From Muscardinus avellanarius (lineage: Eukaryota; Chordata; Mammalia; Rodentia; Gliridae), in assembly GCA_963383645.1 (NCBI GenBank), contig OY726572.1:65014738-65078737 (forward strand): 64,000 bases of DNA, written 5' to 3'. Positions 36,976-48,583 of the stretch are shown piece by piece; the stretch's first letter is position 1, and each line of letters begins with the position of its first letter. The translations under genes and the position numbers were made by a program. The notes below the pieces were generated by a model, which had not been told where the DNA came from, ran no database searches, and saw only the letters and a list, made by a program, of their open reading frames with translations.

Positions 36976-37533
36976 ACTAGCCGGGTGTGGCGACACACAG
37001 GTATAATCCCAGTACTTGGGAGGCTGAGACAGGAGGATCACAGGTTCGTGGCCAGCCTCAGCTACTTACTAAGACCCTCAGCAACTTAGTGAGACCTTTT
37101 CAAAATAAAGAGTAAAGAATCAGGCTGGGGGTATAGATCAAAGGTAGAATGCCCCTGGGTTCAATCCCCAGCACCACACACACATACACACACATCTGAC
37201 AAGCTGAGCGTAGTGGCACCTGCTTATAATCCCAGTACTTGGGAGGTTGACATAGGAGAATCGCAGGTTCATGGCCAACTTCAGCTACTTAGGCCAACTG
37301 CAATTTAGTGAGTCTCTGTTTCAAAATAAAAAAATAGCCGGGCGTGGTGGCGCACGCTTGTAATCCCAGCATTCGGGAGGCTGAGACCCGAGGATCGCGG
37401 TTCTCAGACAGCCTCAGCTACTTAGTGAGGCCCTCTGCAACTCAGTGAGACCCAGTTTCAAAATAAAGAAGAAAAAGTTGGGCAGGGGGTGTAGCTCGGA
37501 GGTCAAATGCCTCTGAGTTCTATCTCCAGACCC

Positions 37534-37571
<38 letters not shown>

Positions 37572-38190
37572 AAAAAAAAAATAAATAAATAGTAGGGCTG
37601 AGAGTATAGCTCAGAAGTAGAATACTCTTCTGGGTTTAAAACCTAGTTCCACAAAAATAAATAAATAAATAAATTAATTAATTAATTAATGCATACATCC
37701 AAAGAATCCAAAGCGGGGGCACACGCCTGTAATCCCAGTTCTTTGGAGGCTGAAACAGGAGGATTCAAGGACTGCCTTAGCAGGCAGTGGGACTCTCAGC
37801 AACCCAGTAACACCGTTTCAAAATAAAAATAAAATAGAGTTGGGTGGTGGTGTAGCTTAGAAATACAATTCTCGTGGGCTCAGTCCCCAGTAGCCCCCAA
37901 CACACACACACACATGTCCAGGCATGGTGGCCCACACTTGTAATCACAGTACTTGGGAGACTGAGACAGGAGGATTGTATGCTCAAAGCTAGCCTCAGCA
38001 AGTTAGTGAGATCCTATTTCCAAATAAAAAGTAAAATAGGTCTGGGGGTGTAGCTTGGAGGTAGAAGGCCCCTGAGTTCCATCCCCAGTATCACAAAAAA
38101 TAAAAGTAAATAAATAAATATTAGGGCTAGGGGTGTAGCTCAGAGGTAGAATACTCCTGGGTTCAATCTCCAGTAACACACACACACATC
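36976..38190 (+). repeat. Sense SINE cluster
   Basis: Copies at 36979-37175, 37203-37336, A1 37337-37575 with long A-tail, ID half 37592-37655, copies 37715-37900 and 37915-38095, ID half 38125-38180. Confidence 0.8.
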
Positions 38191-38410
38191 TGAAAGTAAT
38201 GAGAAGCCCTGCAGGTTTGTGCAGGGGAGCAGCCCAGGTGTGTATGGTAGGCATGCCAGGGGCTGGGCCTGCACCCTGCAGGGATCCAGGAGAGAGGTGA
38301 AGATGGCTGAACTCTGGCAGTGCCAGTTAGAGCGGGAGCAGTGGGCAAACACGGCCAGCACGTTGTGTAAGAGAGGTGGCTGTCATTTCAAGTTAAAGAG
38401 TATGGATACT
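38191..38410. other. Single-copy stretch
   Basis: Unique DNA containing AGATGGCTGAACTC. No domain in its frames. Confidence 0.35.
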
Positions 38411-40081
38411 TTTTTTTTTTTTTTTTTTTTTTTCAGTTCCTGGGATGGAACCCAGGAGCATTCTACCTCCGAGCTACACCCCAACCCCCCCCCTTTTTTT
38501 TGGTGGTATTGGGAGTGGAACCCAGAGGCTTTCTACCTCTGGGCTATACTCCCAGACCTATTTTATATTTTATTTGGAAACAGGGTCTCACTAAGTTGCT
38601 GAGAGCCTCACTAAATAGCTGAGGCTGGCTTTGAACCTGTGCGATCCTCCTGTCTCAGCCTCCCAAGTACTGGGATTACAGGTATACGCCACCCACCACG
38701 CCCAGCTCGGATTAAACCAATTCTATCTCCAAACTACATCCTCCAGCCCTTTTTATTATTTATTTATTCATGTGTTTATTGGTAGTGGGAATTGGACCCA
38801 GGGTCCAATCTACCTTAGAGCTACATCCCCAACCCTATTTTTATTTGGAAACAGGGTCTCACTACTTGCTGAGTCTGTCCTCAAATCTGTGAGCCTATCT
38901 CAGCCTTCCAAGTACTGGGATTATAGAGCTCCCAACCTTTTCTTTCTTTCTTTTTTTTTTTTTTTTTTGGTACTGGGGGTGGAACCCAGAGGCTTTCTAC
39001 CTCTGGGCTATACTCCCAGACCTATTTTATATTTTATTTGGAAACAGGATCTCACTAAGTTGCTGAAAGCCTCACTCAGTAGCTGAGGCTGGCTTCGAAC
39101 CCGTGTGATCCTCCTGTCTCAGCCTCCCAAGCGCGGGGATTACAAGCGTGCGCCACCACGCCTGGCTTCATTTTTTGTTTTGAAACAGGGTCTTGCTAAG
39201 TTGCTGAGAGCCTTGGTAGGTTGCTGAGGCTATCCTCAAACTTGTGATCCTCCTGTATGAACTTCCCAAGTACTAGGATTACAGGTGTGTACCACCATAC
39301 CCACTGAAAAGGTTTTTTTTTTTTTTTTTTTTTCAGTACTAGGGATGGAACCCAGGGGCATTCTACCTCCGTGCTATACCCCAGCCCTATTTTCTTATTC
39401 TTTATTATTTATTTATTTATTTTTGTGTGTGGTGGTACTGGGGTTCCTGGAAGCCCTTCTACCTCCAGCTACACTCCCACGGGCTACACTTCCAGACCTA
39501 CTTTTATACTTTTTTATGTGGAAACAGGGTCTCTTAATCCAGCACAGCTGGCTTCGAACCAGCGCGATCCTCCTGTCTCTGCCTCCCAAGCGCGGGGATT
39601 ACAAGCGTGCGCCACCACGCCCGGCATTATTCTTTATTTTGAAACAGGGTCTCACTGAGTTGCAAGGGGCCTCATTAAGTAGCTGAGGCTGTCGGGAACC
39701 TGTATCCTCTGGTCTCCGCCTCCCAAGTGCTGGGATTACAAACCTGCGCCGCCACACCCTGCTGCTCCTCTTTTTTGGTGTGTGTGGTACTGGGGATTGA
39801 ACCCAGAGTCATTTTACCTCTGAGCTACACCCCTGGCCCTATTTTATTTTTTATTTTTTTGGTGGTACTGGGGATGGAAACCAAGGGCATTTTACCTCTG
39901 AGATGTACTCACAGACCTATTATATTCTTTTATTTGGAAACAGGGTCTCACTATGTTGCAGATGGCCTCACTAAGTAGCTGAGGCTGACTTTGAACCTGC
40001 AATCCGGTCTCAGCCTCCCAAGTACTGGGATTACAAATCTGCACAGTACACCTATTTCATTTACTTATTATATGGGGGATT
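38411..40081 (-). repeat. Antisense SINE cluster
   Basis: ID half 38435-38490, A2 38497-38707, copies 38730-38935, A2 38966-39167, 39170-39300, host 39330-39760 with the nested A3, and a dimer 39780-40050. Confidence 0.8.
39407..39626 (-). mobile_element. A3 SINE nested in a SINE linker, 12-bp TSD
   Basis: TTATTCTTTATT at 39395-39406 and 39627-39638 flanks an antisense A3 copy. The host ID half is upstream (39330-39394) and the B1 half downstream. The copy carries a short internal repeat (CTACACTCCCACGGGCTACACTTCC). Confidence 0.9.
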
Positions 40082-40098
40082 AAAATTCCACCTCCAAG

Positions 40099-40319
40099 TT
40101 GGGCGTGGTGGCGCACGCTTGTAATCCCCGCGCTTGGGAGGCAGAGACAGGAGGATCGCACGGGTTCGAAGCCAGCCTTAGCTACTTAGTGAGGCTCTCA
40201 GCAACTTAGTGAGACCCTGTTTCCAAATAAAATAGAAAAAAGGTCTGGGAGTATAGCCCAGAGGTAGAAAGCCTCTGGGTTCCACCCCCAGTACCACCAA
40301 AAAAAAAAAAAAAAAAAAA
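40099..40319 (+). mobile_element. A2 SINE with perfect 17-bp TSD
   Basis: AAAATTCCACCTCCAAG at 40082-40098 and 40320-40336. The host is an old antisense ID half. The tail is a long uninterrupted A-run, suggesting a fairly recent insertion. Confidence 0.95.
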
Positions 40320-40469
40320 AAAATTCCACCTCCAAGCTACACTCCCAGCCTTATTTTATTCTTTTATTTTCATACAGGGTCTCACTAGTTGTAGAGGGCC
40401 TAAGTTCTCGAGGCTGGTCTCGAAACTGAGATCCTCCTGTCCCAGCCTTCCAAGTACTAGATTACAGGA

Positions 40470-40769
40470 GGGTGCCACTCTTGCCTGTTCCCTGCTTACC
40501 TGTGTCACACAGCTCACCAGGTCAACACCGATATTTTGTTGGAACTGTAGCGTGTATGTTTAGGGTGAAACCCCCTTCCTCTCTCATTGCACCCGGCTTT
40601 TCTGGGTCTCAGAGAATACGCTCAGTTCGGAGATCTTGACTTTTCTTTTCCTAGGCAGTGAGTCATTTTCACACATCTAATCTCCTGTGACGCAACAGGG
40701 TCAGCTCCTCGGCTCACAGAAAATAATCAAAGCCAGTGTGTTCCCTTTACCCTTACATTCTGTGCACAA
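40470..40769. other. Single-copy stretch upstream of the RPL10 relic
   Basis: Unique DNA. Nothing coding recognised. Confidence 0.4.
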
Positions 40770-40984
40770 AATTTATTCGCCCTTTCCAGTGAATGGAACG
40801 GGCTGACTTTGTGTTGTCCCAATCTAGGCTCTGACAGGAATGTGGGGTACCTTTGGGATCCCCCAGAACACGGTGGCTATGGTTCACATCGACCAAGTTG
40901 TGTTGTCCGTCCACACCAAGCTGCAGAACCAGGAGCACGGGAGGCTCTGCACAGGACCACAGTCAAGTCCGCGTCCTGGCCGGG
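40770..40984 (+). pseudogene. RPL10: RPL10 processed-pseudogene fragment
   Basis: Translation from 40840 reads [33 protein letters not shown]. This resembles the conserved central region of ribosomal protein L10 (uL16), with GxFGxPQxTVAxVHIxQV then TKLQNxEH as the shared pattern. Upstream bases (CCCTTTCCA, then TTGTCC...GCTCTGACAGG) and downstream bases (AGGCTCTGCACAGG...TCCTGGCC) also resemble RPL10 cDNA, but with indels. There are no introns, many substitutions, and both ends of the gene are missing. It stops where an ID-like SINE begins. The copy cannot encode a ribosomal protein. It is a dead retrocopy. Confidence 0.75.
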
Positions 40985-41062
40985 AGTGCAGCTCAGTGGC
41001 AGAACACTGCCTAGCGTGCACGAGACCCTGGGTTCGAGCCCCATCACTGCAACAAAGAAGGA
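40980..41062 (+). repeat. Monomeric ID-like tRNA-Ala SINE interrupting the RPL10 relic
   Basis: GTGCAGCTCAGTGGCAGA (A box) and GGGTTCGAGCCCC (B box) in a 75-bp tRNA-like unit, followed by CAACAAAGAAGGAAAGGA. This is the older undeleted ID form, unlike the shortened ID half in the dimers. A dimeric SINE follows at once. Confidence 0.75.
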
Positions 41063-41385
41063 AAGGAAGCCGGGTGCAGTGGCGCACAACTGTAAGCCCA
41101 GTACTTGGGAGGATGAGACAGGAGGAGTGGGGATTTGAGGCCAGCCTCGTCACAGTTTGTTTGTTTATTTATTTATTGCAGGTCTGGGGATGGACTCCAG
41201 AGGCATTTGACTTCCAAGCTACACCCCCTGCCCAATTTTTATTCTTATTTTGAAACGAGTCTCACTGAGTTGCAGGGGCCTCACTAAGTAGCTGAGGCTG
41301 TCCGCGAACCGTGATCCTCAGGACTCAGCCTCCCGAATGCTGGGATTACAAGTGTGCGCCACCACACCCGGCTGCTTATTTATTT
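41063..41385. repeat. SINE pair
   Basis: Sense B1 half 41068-41155 followed by an antisense A1 copy 41178-41375. Confidence 0.8.
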
Positions 41386-41670
41386 TTATTGTTAAACTCT
41401 TTTTGTTGGTGGTGCTTTGTTTCATGCATCTTAATGGGGTACAAGATGGTAGAGGCACACATGCACGCACCACTCATGTGACCCTCTCCCAGTTCCTAAG
41501 CCTTCCCCTCCGCCCTTCCTTCTTCTCACGTTTGGCTTAGTGAGGATCATGTTGACAGTGCATATATTCACACAGTACGTGGCGCCCCCTTCCCCTCTTC
41601 CCTCCCTCCCAATACTGAGTGTCCAGGTTAACAACGTTATATTCACATGTGTACACATATTCAAAGGTAG
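41386..41670. other. Single-copy stretch
   Basis: Unique DNA, no gene recognised. Confidence 0.4.
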
Positions 41671-41935
41671 CTTATCGCCGGGCGTGGTGGCACACGCTTG
41701 TAATCCCCACACTTGGGAGGCAGAGACAGGAGGATCACACAGATTCGAAGCCAGCCTCAGCTACTTAGTGAGGCTCTCAGCAACTTAGTGAGACCCTGTT
41801 TCCAAATAAAATATAAAAAATAGGTCTGGGAGTATAGCCCGGAGGTAGAAAGCCTCTGGGTTCCACCCCCAGTACCACCAAAAAAAAAAAAAAAAAAAAG
41901 AAGGAAGGAAGCAAAGAAAGAAAGCAAGCTCCTTG
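41671..41935 (+). mobile_element. Full-length A2 SINE
   Basis: GCCGGGCGTGGTGGCACACGC...ATAGCCCGGAGGTAGAAAGCC...ACCACCAAAA. A good example of the A2 consensus. Confidence 0.9.
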
Positions 41936-42197
41936 TTCTCCAGAATAGCCCATGCCAAAGCAGTGGGGCCTACAGGCAGTGGCTCCCTAGCCATGGGCTC
42001 CTGGAGAAGTGGCCGACCCTGCTCTCCCAGGTTCCCGCCCCGCCCCGCCTCCTCCACGCCCAGTGGGTCCGACTTCCTGTGTAACAACAAAGAGGAACCT
42101 TGGGCATTTCCTCCTGCCTCCCACCCCTGGCTTGTTTTGTTTGGATTTTGGTACTGGGGATTCAATCAGGGGCATTCTACTTCCAAGCTATACCCGT

Positions 42198-42245
<48 letters not shown>

Positions 42246-42423
42246 GTTTTTTGTAGTACTAGGGATTGAACCCAGGGGCATTCTACCTCTAAGTCCGAGC
42301 TACACCCCGAGCCCTATTTTATTTTGAAACAGGGTCTCATACTTGCTGCAGCTGTCCTTGAGCCTGCACTCCTCCTCAGCCACCCAAAGTATTGAGATTT
42401 GGGTGACTCTCCACACCCGGCTG
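41936..42423. other. Single-copy DNA then antisense SINE with GT repeat
   Basis: Unique, moderately G+C-rich to 42140, then an antisense ID half, (GT)n 42198-42244, another ID half 42255-42320 and a B1 half to 42421. Confidence 0.6.
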
Positions 42424-42541
42424 AAAGTGAGCTTTTTGAGAACAGGGCTTTTGGTTCATTGCTCTTTCCCCAGGACTCAGCTCAGTGCCTGACAGATAGT
42501 AGCTATTCGAATAAATGTTGACTGAATTGCTGAATGAATAG
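42424..42541 (+). mobile_element. L2 LINE 3' end relic
   Basis: GTGAGCTTTTTGAGAACAGGGC...TTGCTCTTTCCCCAGG...CAGTGCCTGACAGATAGTAG...AATAAATGTTGACTGAATTG follows the L2 3' end consensus. Confidence 0.8.
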
Positions 42542-42955
42542 TTGGCTTTTCCTTCTTCCTCTCTGGGGCCACTTCCCTCTCCCACTATACCCACGCCTCT
42601 CCACCGGCTTAACAGTTAAGAGATCTGATGAGCATATAGTTTATATCACCTCCAGGGGCGAAATTCACAGGACTGGCAAGAGGCAGCTCCCCTCCACCTC
42701 CTCCCGTCTCCAAGTCCTACTCACTCCCACGGGAATCTTACCCTCCCCCGTGTGCACAGCACCCCCAAGCACAGGTCCTTTGTGGAGAATTCAGCACATT
42801 CTGCCTGGTGCTGATAAGATAATTTTCCCGCCTGTAATTACTATAAGGCCAATAGTAGACACTGGTTAATATTTCCTGGGCAAAACTGGCTTCCTGTCCC
42901 CTTACCACTCTCCCTACCCTATTCCCATGTTTCATCAACGAGTGCTAATTTGTTT
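42542..42955. other. Single-copy stretch
   Basis: Unique DNA after the L2 relic. No gene recognised. Confidence 0.4.
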
Positions 42956-43171
42956 ATTATTTATTTATTTTTGTGGTACTAGAGATTGAACTCAGGGGCA
43001 TTCTACTTCAGAGCCATGCCCTCAAGCCCTTTTAAAATTTTTTTATTTGGAAACAGGGTCTCTCTAATTTGATGAGTCACAGTACTTGTTGAGGTTGTCC
43101 TTGAACCCGAGATCCTCTTGTCTCAGCCTCCCAAGCACTGAGATTACAGGTGTGCGCCACTACACCCCACT

Positions 43172-43765
43172 CATCAGTGCTAATTTCAACGAGGACCCAG
43201 ATGTGGGCTGACCCCTTTATGCTGGCCCACTGTGAGGGGAGTCGTCTCCCAAACATGTTTATCACGATCACACAGAGCTGAGGGTCATGTAAACCAAAGG
43301 CAGTGTTCTGATTTTTCCTGAAGAATGGTGGTGGACAGGCCAGGTGAGCCGGAATACTTGAACTGGCCCGACAGGCTGATCTCCCGCGCTTGGTAAGTGT
43401 AGACTTGGAACAAAAGACCCACCTAAGGTCAGCCTCTCCTTCCTCCCTTCTGCTCCAGGTGCCACCTGACCAAGGAAATCACACAGCTCAAGTCTCCCTA
43501 GCCTGGTGGGGCAGTTCCAGCACGGACCCTGCCAGGGCTTACTTCTGTATATCTGAGGATGGCTGCCCCCATTCTGTTTAGTTCTCCAAACTGGCTTATA
43601 ACCCAGTTGATTAGATTTATGCTAAATTACAACCATGCTGCAGCCCCTTGCTAGTTAATTTGTAAGCTCTGAGGGCCCACGTTTCATGGATCTCAATAAG
43701 CATGTCAGCTGATTCGGGACAGGAAGGGCAACTTTGGCAGCAAAAAAAGGAAGAGAAAATCTCTC
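43172..43765. other. Single-copy stretch
   Basis: Unique DNA following an antisense SINE (42965-43170). No gene recognised. Confidence 0.4.
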
Positions 43766-44679
43766 TCAAGCCTGGCGTGGTGGTACACTTCTGTGGTCCC
43801 AGTACCTGGAGGTGGAGACAGGAGGATTGCAGGTTCAAGGCCAACCGTGGCAATTTGGTGAGACCCTATTTCGGAAAAAAAAAAAAAAATAGCCAGGCTT
43901 GGTGGCGCACACTTGTAATCCTAGTACTTTGGAGGCTGAGTCGGGAGGATAACACAGGTTTGAAGCCAGCCTCAGCTACTTAGTGAGGCTCTCGGCAACT
44001 TAAGGAAACCCTGTTTCCAAATAAAAATATAAAATAGGTCTAGGAATGTAGCTTGGAGGTAGAAGGCCCCTGGGTTCCATCCCCAGTACCACAAAAAATT
44101 AAAAAAACAAGCGGGGTGTGGCGGCACACACTTGTAATCCCCGCGTGGCACACGCTTGTAATCCCTGCGCTTGGGAGACTGAGACAGGAGGATCACAAAG
44201 GTTCGAAGCCAGCCTCAGCTACTTAGTGAGGCTCTCAGCAATTTAGTGAGACCCTGTTTCCAAATAAAATATAAAATATATCTGGGAGTATAGCCTGGAG
44301 GTAGAAAGCCTCTGGGTTCCACTCCCAGTACCACCAAGAAAAAAAAAAATAAATAAAATACAATAAAATAAAAAGGCTGGGGTGTAGTTTAGAGGTAGGA
44401 TGCCCCTGTTTAATCCCTAGTACAAAGCCAGGTGTGGTGGCGCAGGCCTGTAATCCCAACATTTGGGAGGCTGAGACCTGAGGATCGTGGCTCACCGACA
44501 GCTTCAGCTACTTACTGAGTCCCTCTGTAACTTAGTGAGACCCTGTTTCAAATTAAAGAATAAAAATTAGGGCTAGGGTTAAGCTTGGAGGCCGAATGCC
44601 CCTGGGTTCCATCTCCAGACCTGCAAAAATAAATAAATAAATAAATAAATTCCCAGTACAAAACAAAAAACAAACAAAC
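43766..44679 (+). repeat. Sense SINE cluster with a duplicated head
   Basis: B1 half 43768-43875, dimer 43892-44095, A2 44110-44340 whose head is tandemly duplicated (GGCACACRCTTGTAATCC twice within 44123-44163), ID half 44375-44425, copy 44428-44640. Confidence 0.85.
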
Positions 44680-45243
44680 CCTTCACTCTCCATCTGCTCC
44701 ATTGGTTCATACAGTCTCTTGATGTGAAACACAGAAGCTATTTGCCATATTCCAAACTAAGAAACCTCTACCTACATAGATGTTTTGAAGGGTTTTGAAG
44801 AACTACCCCCAAATACCTGGCCTTCGCCTTTTTTGCCTTATCTGGAGAGTTTCTCTATTCCACACTCTAGCCAACTCTCAGATGGGGGTGAGGAGACATC
44901 TGGCTCTGCTGCCCTGCCGTCCTTTCTGCCGCTCCACGTGCAACTCCGCAGTGTGTGTAGGCCGCCATTCTCACCAAACCATGCAGAGAATACAGCGGCC
45001 CCGGGGTGTTGAATTCACATTACACAGGCGCCGTCTCTCTCCCTTTCACACGGCTGACAGACAAGTGAACGATGATTTGTAGAAGCAGCAGAGAGGTGAC
45101 TCCCGCCAGATGGTGCCCCCCAAAAAGGGCCCAATCTGATGCCCACGAGTCCTTCCATTAATTCTTCCACCACCAAAGCATAGTTGGGGAGGCTGTCTCT
45201 ACCTTTTGAAGTTTCAACCTCAAATGCTGTCCTTTGTAACATT
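44680..45243. other. Single-copy SINE-free block, possible regulatory element
   Basis: Unique sequence with no repeat and no convincing exon, containing the CTCF-like motif and a CCGCCATTC YY1-like core near 44963. Being SINE-free in such a dense region hints at constraint. Confidence 0.4.
45103..45118. promoter_or_regulatory. CTCF-like motif
   Basis: CCGCCAGATGGTGCCC resembles the CTCF core (CC-N3-AG-A/G-TGG). It lies in a 560-bp single-copy block free of SINEs. Confidence 0.35.
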
Positions 45244-45914
45244 GTGTGTGTGTGTGTGTGTGTTAGTACTGGGGATGGAACCCTGAAGCATTCGACCTCC
45301 GAGCTACATCACCTGCCCTGTTTTGTTTTTTATTTTGAAACAGGGTCTCACTAAGTTGCGAGGGCCTCACTATGAAACTGAGGCTGTCCGCGAACCACGA
45401 TTCTCTGGTCTCACTCAGCCTCCCAAATGCTGGGATGACAAGCGTGCGCCACCACGCCCGGCTCGCTCCTGCTCCTAATGTGCTTTTGTCCTGATACAAA
45501 TGGCAGGAGTGGCCGGGTATGTTGGCACTCGCTTGTTGTCCCAGTACTTGGGAGGCTGAGACAGGATTCGGGTTTGTGGCCAGCCTCAGCTACTTAGTGA
45601 GACCCTGGGTCAAAATAAATAAATAGTAGGGCCTGGCATGGTGGCGCACGCTTGTGATCCCCGCGTTTGGGAAGCGGAGACAGGAGGATCGCGCGGGTTG
45701 AAAATCAGCCTTGATGACTTAAGGGACTTTGTTTCCAAATAAAATATAAAATAGGTCTGGGAGTGTAGCCCAGAGGTAGAGGGGTTCCATCTCCAGTACC
45801 ACCAAAAAAAAAAAAAAAAAAAATAGGGCTGGGGGTGTAGCTTGGAAGTAGAACACCTCTGGGTTCCGTCCCCAGTACAGCAAAAATAAACAAACAAACA
45901 ATAACAAAACCAAT
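45244..45914. repeat. SINE cluster
   Basis: (TG)n 45243-45262, antisense A1 45270-45463, sense B1 half 45510-45627, A2/A3-like sense 45630-45823, and an ID half 45825-45885. Confidence 0.8.
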
Positions 45915-46445
45915 GGCAGGAGTGGCTGAGAGGAAACATGGGGGAGAGCACAGTGTAAGATGCCTTCAGTCATACCCTCTGGGACGCCTCCAAGACCCTG
46001 GAGAAGACCTGAGCCCCACACCACCACCTGAACAGTCCGGGAGAGCACAGTTCCACTGATTTTTTTTTTGCCATAAGTGAACTATTAAACCTGCCCAACC
46101 AGTTTTCCCATCTCCTCAAACGGAGGATGATTCCGCAGAGCTCAGACACCCGGCGCAGTCAGGGGCCAGTCCCTGAAACATGCTCCCTCCTTCCAGGAGA
46201 GGGTCCCGTCCTCCGTGGACTCTGCTTGACCAGCCTCACAGAAGCTACCGAAGAAGGCTGGCTTATGTCCAGGGGTCAGGCGGTCCCTGGACTCGAGTAA
46301 CAGCAATGTCACAGGAGATGAACCATTCTGGGAGGGCAGCAGGAGAAAGAACTGAAGGGTGCACCAAGGCTGCGAGCGCCCTGAGATGGGGTTTCCAATG
46401 ATGCGGAGTTATGTAGGTGCTATCTGGAAACCACTGCTCCCCTCA
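45915..46445. other. Single-copy stretch
   Basis: Unique DNA, no gene recognised. Confidence 0.4.
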
Positions 46446-46600
46446 GTTCTCTTTTGTGGTACTAAGGATGAAACCCAGGGCCCTTCCACCTCTGAGCTAC
46501 ACCAGTCTTTTTTTTTGCGGGTCTGGGATGAAACCCAGGGGCATCTGACCTCCGAGTTACACCCCTAGCCCTATTTTTATTCTTTATTTTATTATTATTA

Positions 46601-46800
46601 TTTATTATTATTATTTTTTGGTGGTACTGGGAATGGAACCCAGGGGCCTTCTACCTCCGGGCTATACTCCCAGACCTATTTTATATTTTATTTGGAAACA
46701 GGGTCTCTTAAACCAGCTGAGGCTGGCTTCGAACCTGTGCGATCCTCCTGTCTCAGCCTCCCAAGCGCTGGGATTACAAGCGTGCGCCACTACGCCCGGT
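46601..46800 (-). mobile_element. A2-like SINE nested in a SINE linker
   Basis: Host ID half (about 46518-46575), TTATTCTTTATT, inserted antisense copy with ATT-repeat tail, then TTATTCTTTATT again near 46800 and the host B1 half to 46937. Confidence 0.85.
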
Positions 46801-46971
46801 TTATTCTTTATTTTGAAACGGGCTCTCACTGAGTTGCAGAGGGCCTCACTAAGTAGTTGAGGCTGTCTGCGAAACACGATCCTCCGGTCTCAGCCTCCCG
46901 AATGCTGGGATTACAAGCGTGCGCCACCACGCCCAGCTCTATTTTTATTTTTTATTTTGAAACAGGGTCCC

Positions 46972-47216
46972 TGGCCGGACGTGGTGGCGCACGCTTGTAA
47001 TCCCCGCGCTTGGGGCTTGGGAGGCTGAGACAGGAGGATCACACAGGTTCGAAGCCAGCCTCAGCTACTTAGTGAGGCTCTCAGCAACTTAGTGAGACCC
47101 TGTTTCCAAATAAAATATAAAATAGGTCTGGGAGTATAGCCCGGAGGTAGAAAGTCTCTGGGTTCCACCCCCAGTACCACCACCAAAAAAAAAAAAAAAA
47201 AAAAAAGAAAGAAAAC
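46972..47216 (+). mobile_element. A2 SINE with 12-bp TSD
   Basis: AAACAGGGTCCC at 46960-46971 and 47217-47228. There is a small duplication in the head (GCGCTTGGGGCTTGGGAGG). Confidence 0.9.
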
Positions 47217-47715
47217 AAACAGGGTCCCACTAAGTGTGGAGGGCCTCATTATTGCTGAAGCTGGCTGCGAACCTGCTATCCTCTGATCTCAGCCTCCCTA
47301 ATACTAGGATGCCCGGCTCCTCCTCGCAATTCTGATCAGGCCCCAGGTTCAGCTCTTAGGGTCCTGGGTGAGCCCTCTGCCACCTTTTCTCCAAAGCCAC
47401 CCGTGGGCGGTGGAGCTCAATCTAGAAAACAGGAAGCTACTGTTTAAGAGCAGGATCACACAAAGCCTTTTGTTTTAAGGACTAGGCAGGAATGAATGCC
47501 TTCGCAATCGGGTGGGAGGAAGTGCAAAAGGGACCGCAGTAATGTCTGCAGACCGATCGCCCACGGTACTGTGCAGGGGAAGCGAGCCCCGGCGGCCCAG
47601 GCTGGCTGGAGGCGCCCGGCGCGGCAGCTCGGGGCGCCGCACACGTCCTCGCGGGCGGGCCGCCCTCCTCCGCGCAGGCGCCGCCCAGGCCGCTCGGCGG
47701 GAGCGGGAGCGGGCC

Positions 47716-47721
47716 CACGTG
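47716..47721. promoter_or_regulatory. E-box
   Basis: CACGTG (USF/MYC type) in CpG island 2. Six bases only, so weak alone. Confidence 0.35.
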
Positions 47722-47934
47722 CTCCGCGGGCCCCAGCCCGGCGTGGGCGCGGCCGCCGGGGGAGGCAGGGAGGCGGCGCGCGGCTGGCCAACGACCGAGC
47801 GCGCCCGCCTCGTCAGCACCTTGGCGCAGCCCGGCCCCGTGGCGAGTCACGAGGCCGCCGGACCGGCCTCTCCCGCGGGCCGCAGCGCGCGCCACGTCCG
47901 CAGCCGCCCCCGCGAGCCACGCGGGGAACCCCGG

Positions 47935-47942
47935 TGACGTCA
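47935..47942. promoter_or_regulatory. CRE palindrome
   Basis: TGACGTCA, the full CREB/ATF site, in GGTGACGTCACC context. Confidence 0.7.
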
Positions 47943-47990
47943 CCGCCCCCCGCGCCCGCATTCCCGCGCTCTCCAGAAAAGACGCGAAGG

Positions 47991-47996
47991 TGACGT
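47991..47996 (+). promoter_or_regulatory. CRE half site
   Basis: AGGTGACGTGTCC contains TGACGT, between the two full CREs. Confidence 0.45.
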
Positions 47997-48106
47997 GTCC
48001 GGGGCGCCAGTGCGGCTGCGCAGGAGGCGGCGGCCACTGGACGTGCTGCGGCGCCGCCTGGTGGAAAGAAAGCGGCCCAGCCGCCGGAAGCGCGGCGCCG
48101 ACGTGG

Positions 48107-48114
48107 TGACGTCA
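48107..48114. promoter_or_regulatory. CRE palindrome
   Basis: TGACGTCA again in the same GGTGACGTCACCG context as the first, 172 bp away. Confidence 0.7.
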
Positions 48115-48204
48115 CCGCGACGGCGAGCGGGGCTGCCGCGTGACAGCCCACTCTGCGCGCTGGTGTCGTCGTCCCCTCTTGTGTATAGGGTGGAGGGTCA
48201 ATAC

Positions 48205-48552
48205 TCTGCCCTTTGTGCGTGTGTGGTATTGGGGCTGGAACCCAGGGGCTTTCTACTTCCAGGCTACACTCCTAGACCTATCTTTTATTCTTTATTTTGA
48301 AATCGGGTCTTAGGTATGGAGGGCCTAAGTAGCTGAGGCTGGCCAGGAACCTGAGATCCTACCGTCTCCGCTTTCCAAGTGCGCCACCACGCCCGGTTTA
48401 TGCCCCTTCTACTTTGTCTTTTTTCATATTTATGAAAGTATTGTTAACTGGGAAAAATAAAGACAAAACTATAATTAATATCCTGTCCCTCCCCATATAT
48501 ATATTTATAAACATATATGTATATATGTGTATATATATACATGCATACACAC

Positions 48553-48583
<31 letters not shown>

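Larger units (their letters stand above)
47550..48180. promoter_or_regulatory. CpG island 2, CRE-rich probable promoter
   Basis: This is the second CpG-dense, SINE-free block. It contains two perfect CRE palindromes, a CRE half site, an ETS core (CCGGAAG, 48084-48090) and an E-box. Paired CREs with ETS sites near G+C-rich starts are typical of CREB/ATF-responsive housekeeping promoters. No recognisable first coding exon is visible, and frames on both strands are arginine/proline/alanine-rich as expected for high-G+C DNA. Confidence 0.8.

Noticed and set aside
47482..47993. Overlapping 140-165-codon frames on both strands in CpG island 2
   Set aside because: Compositional artefact of CpG-dense DNA. 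No start context, domain or splice donor singled out one of them.
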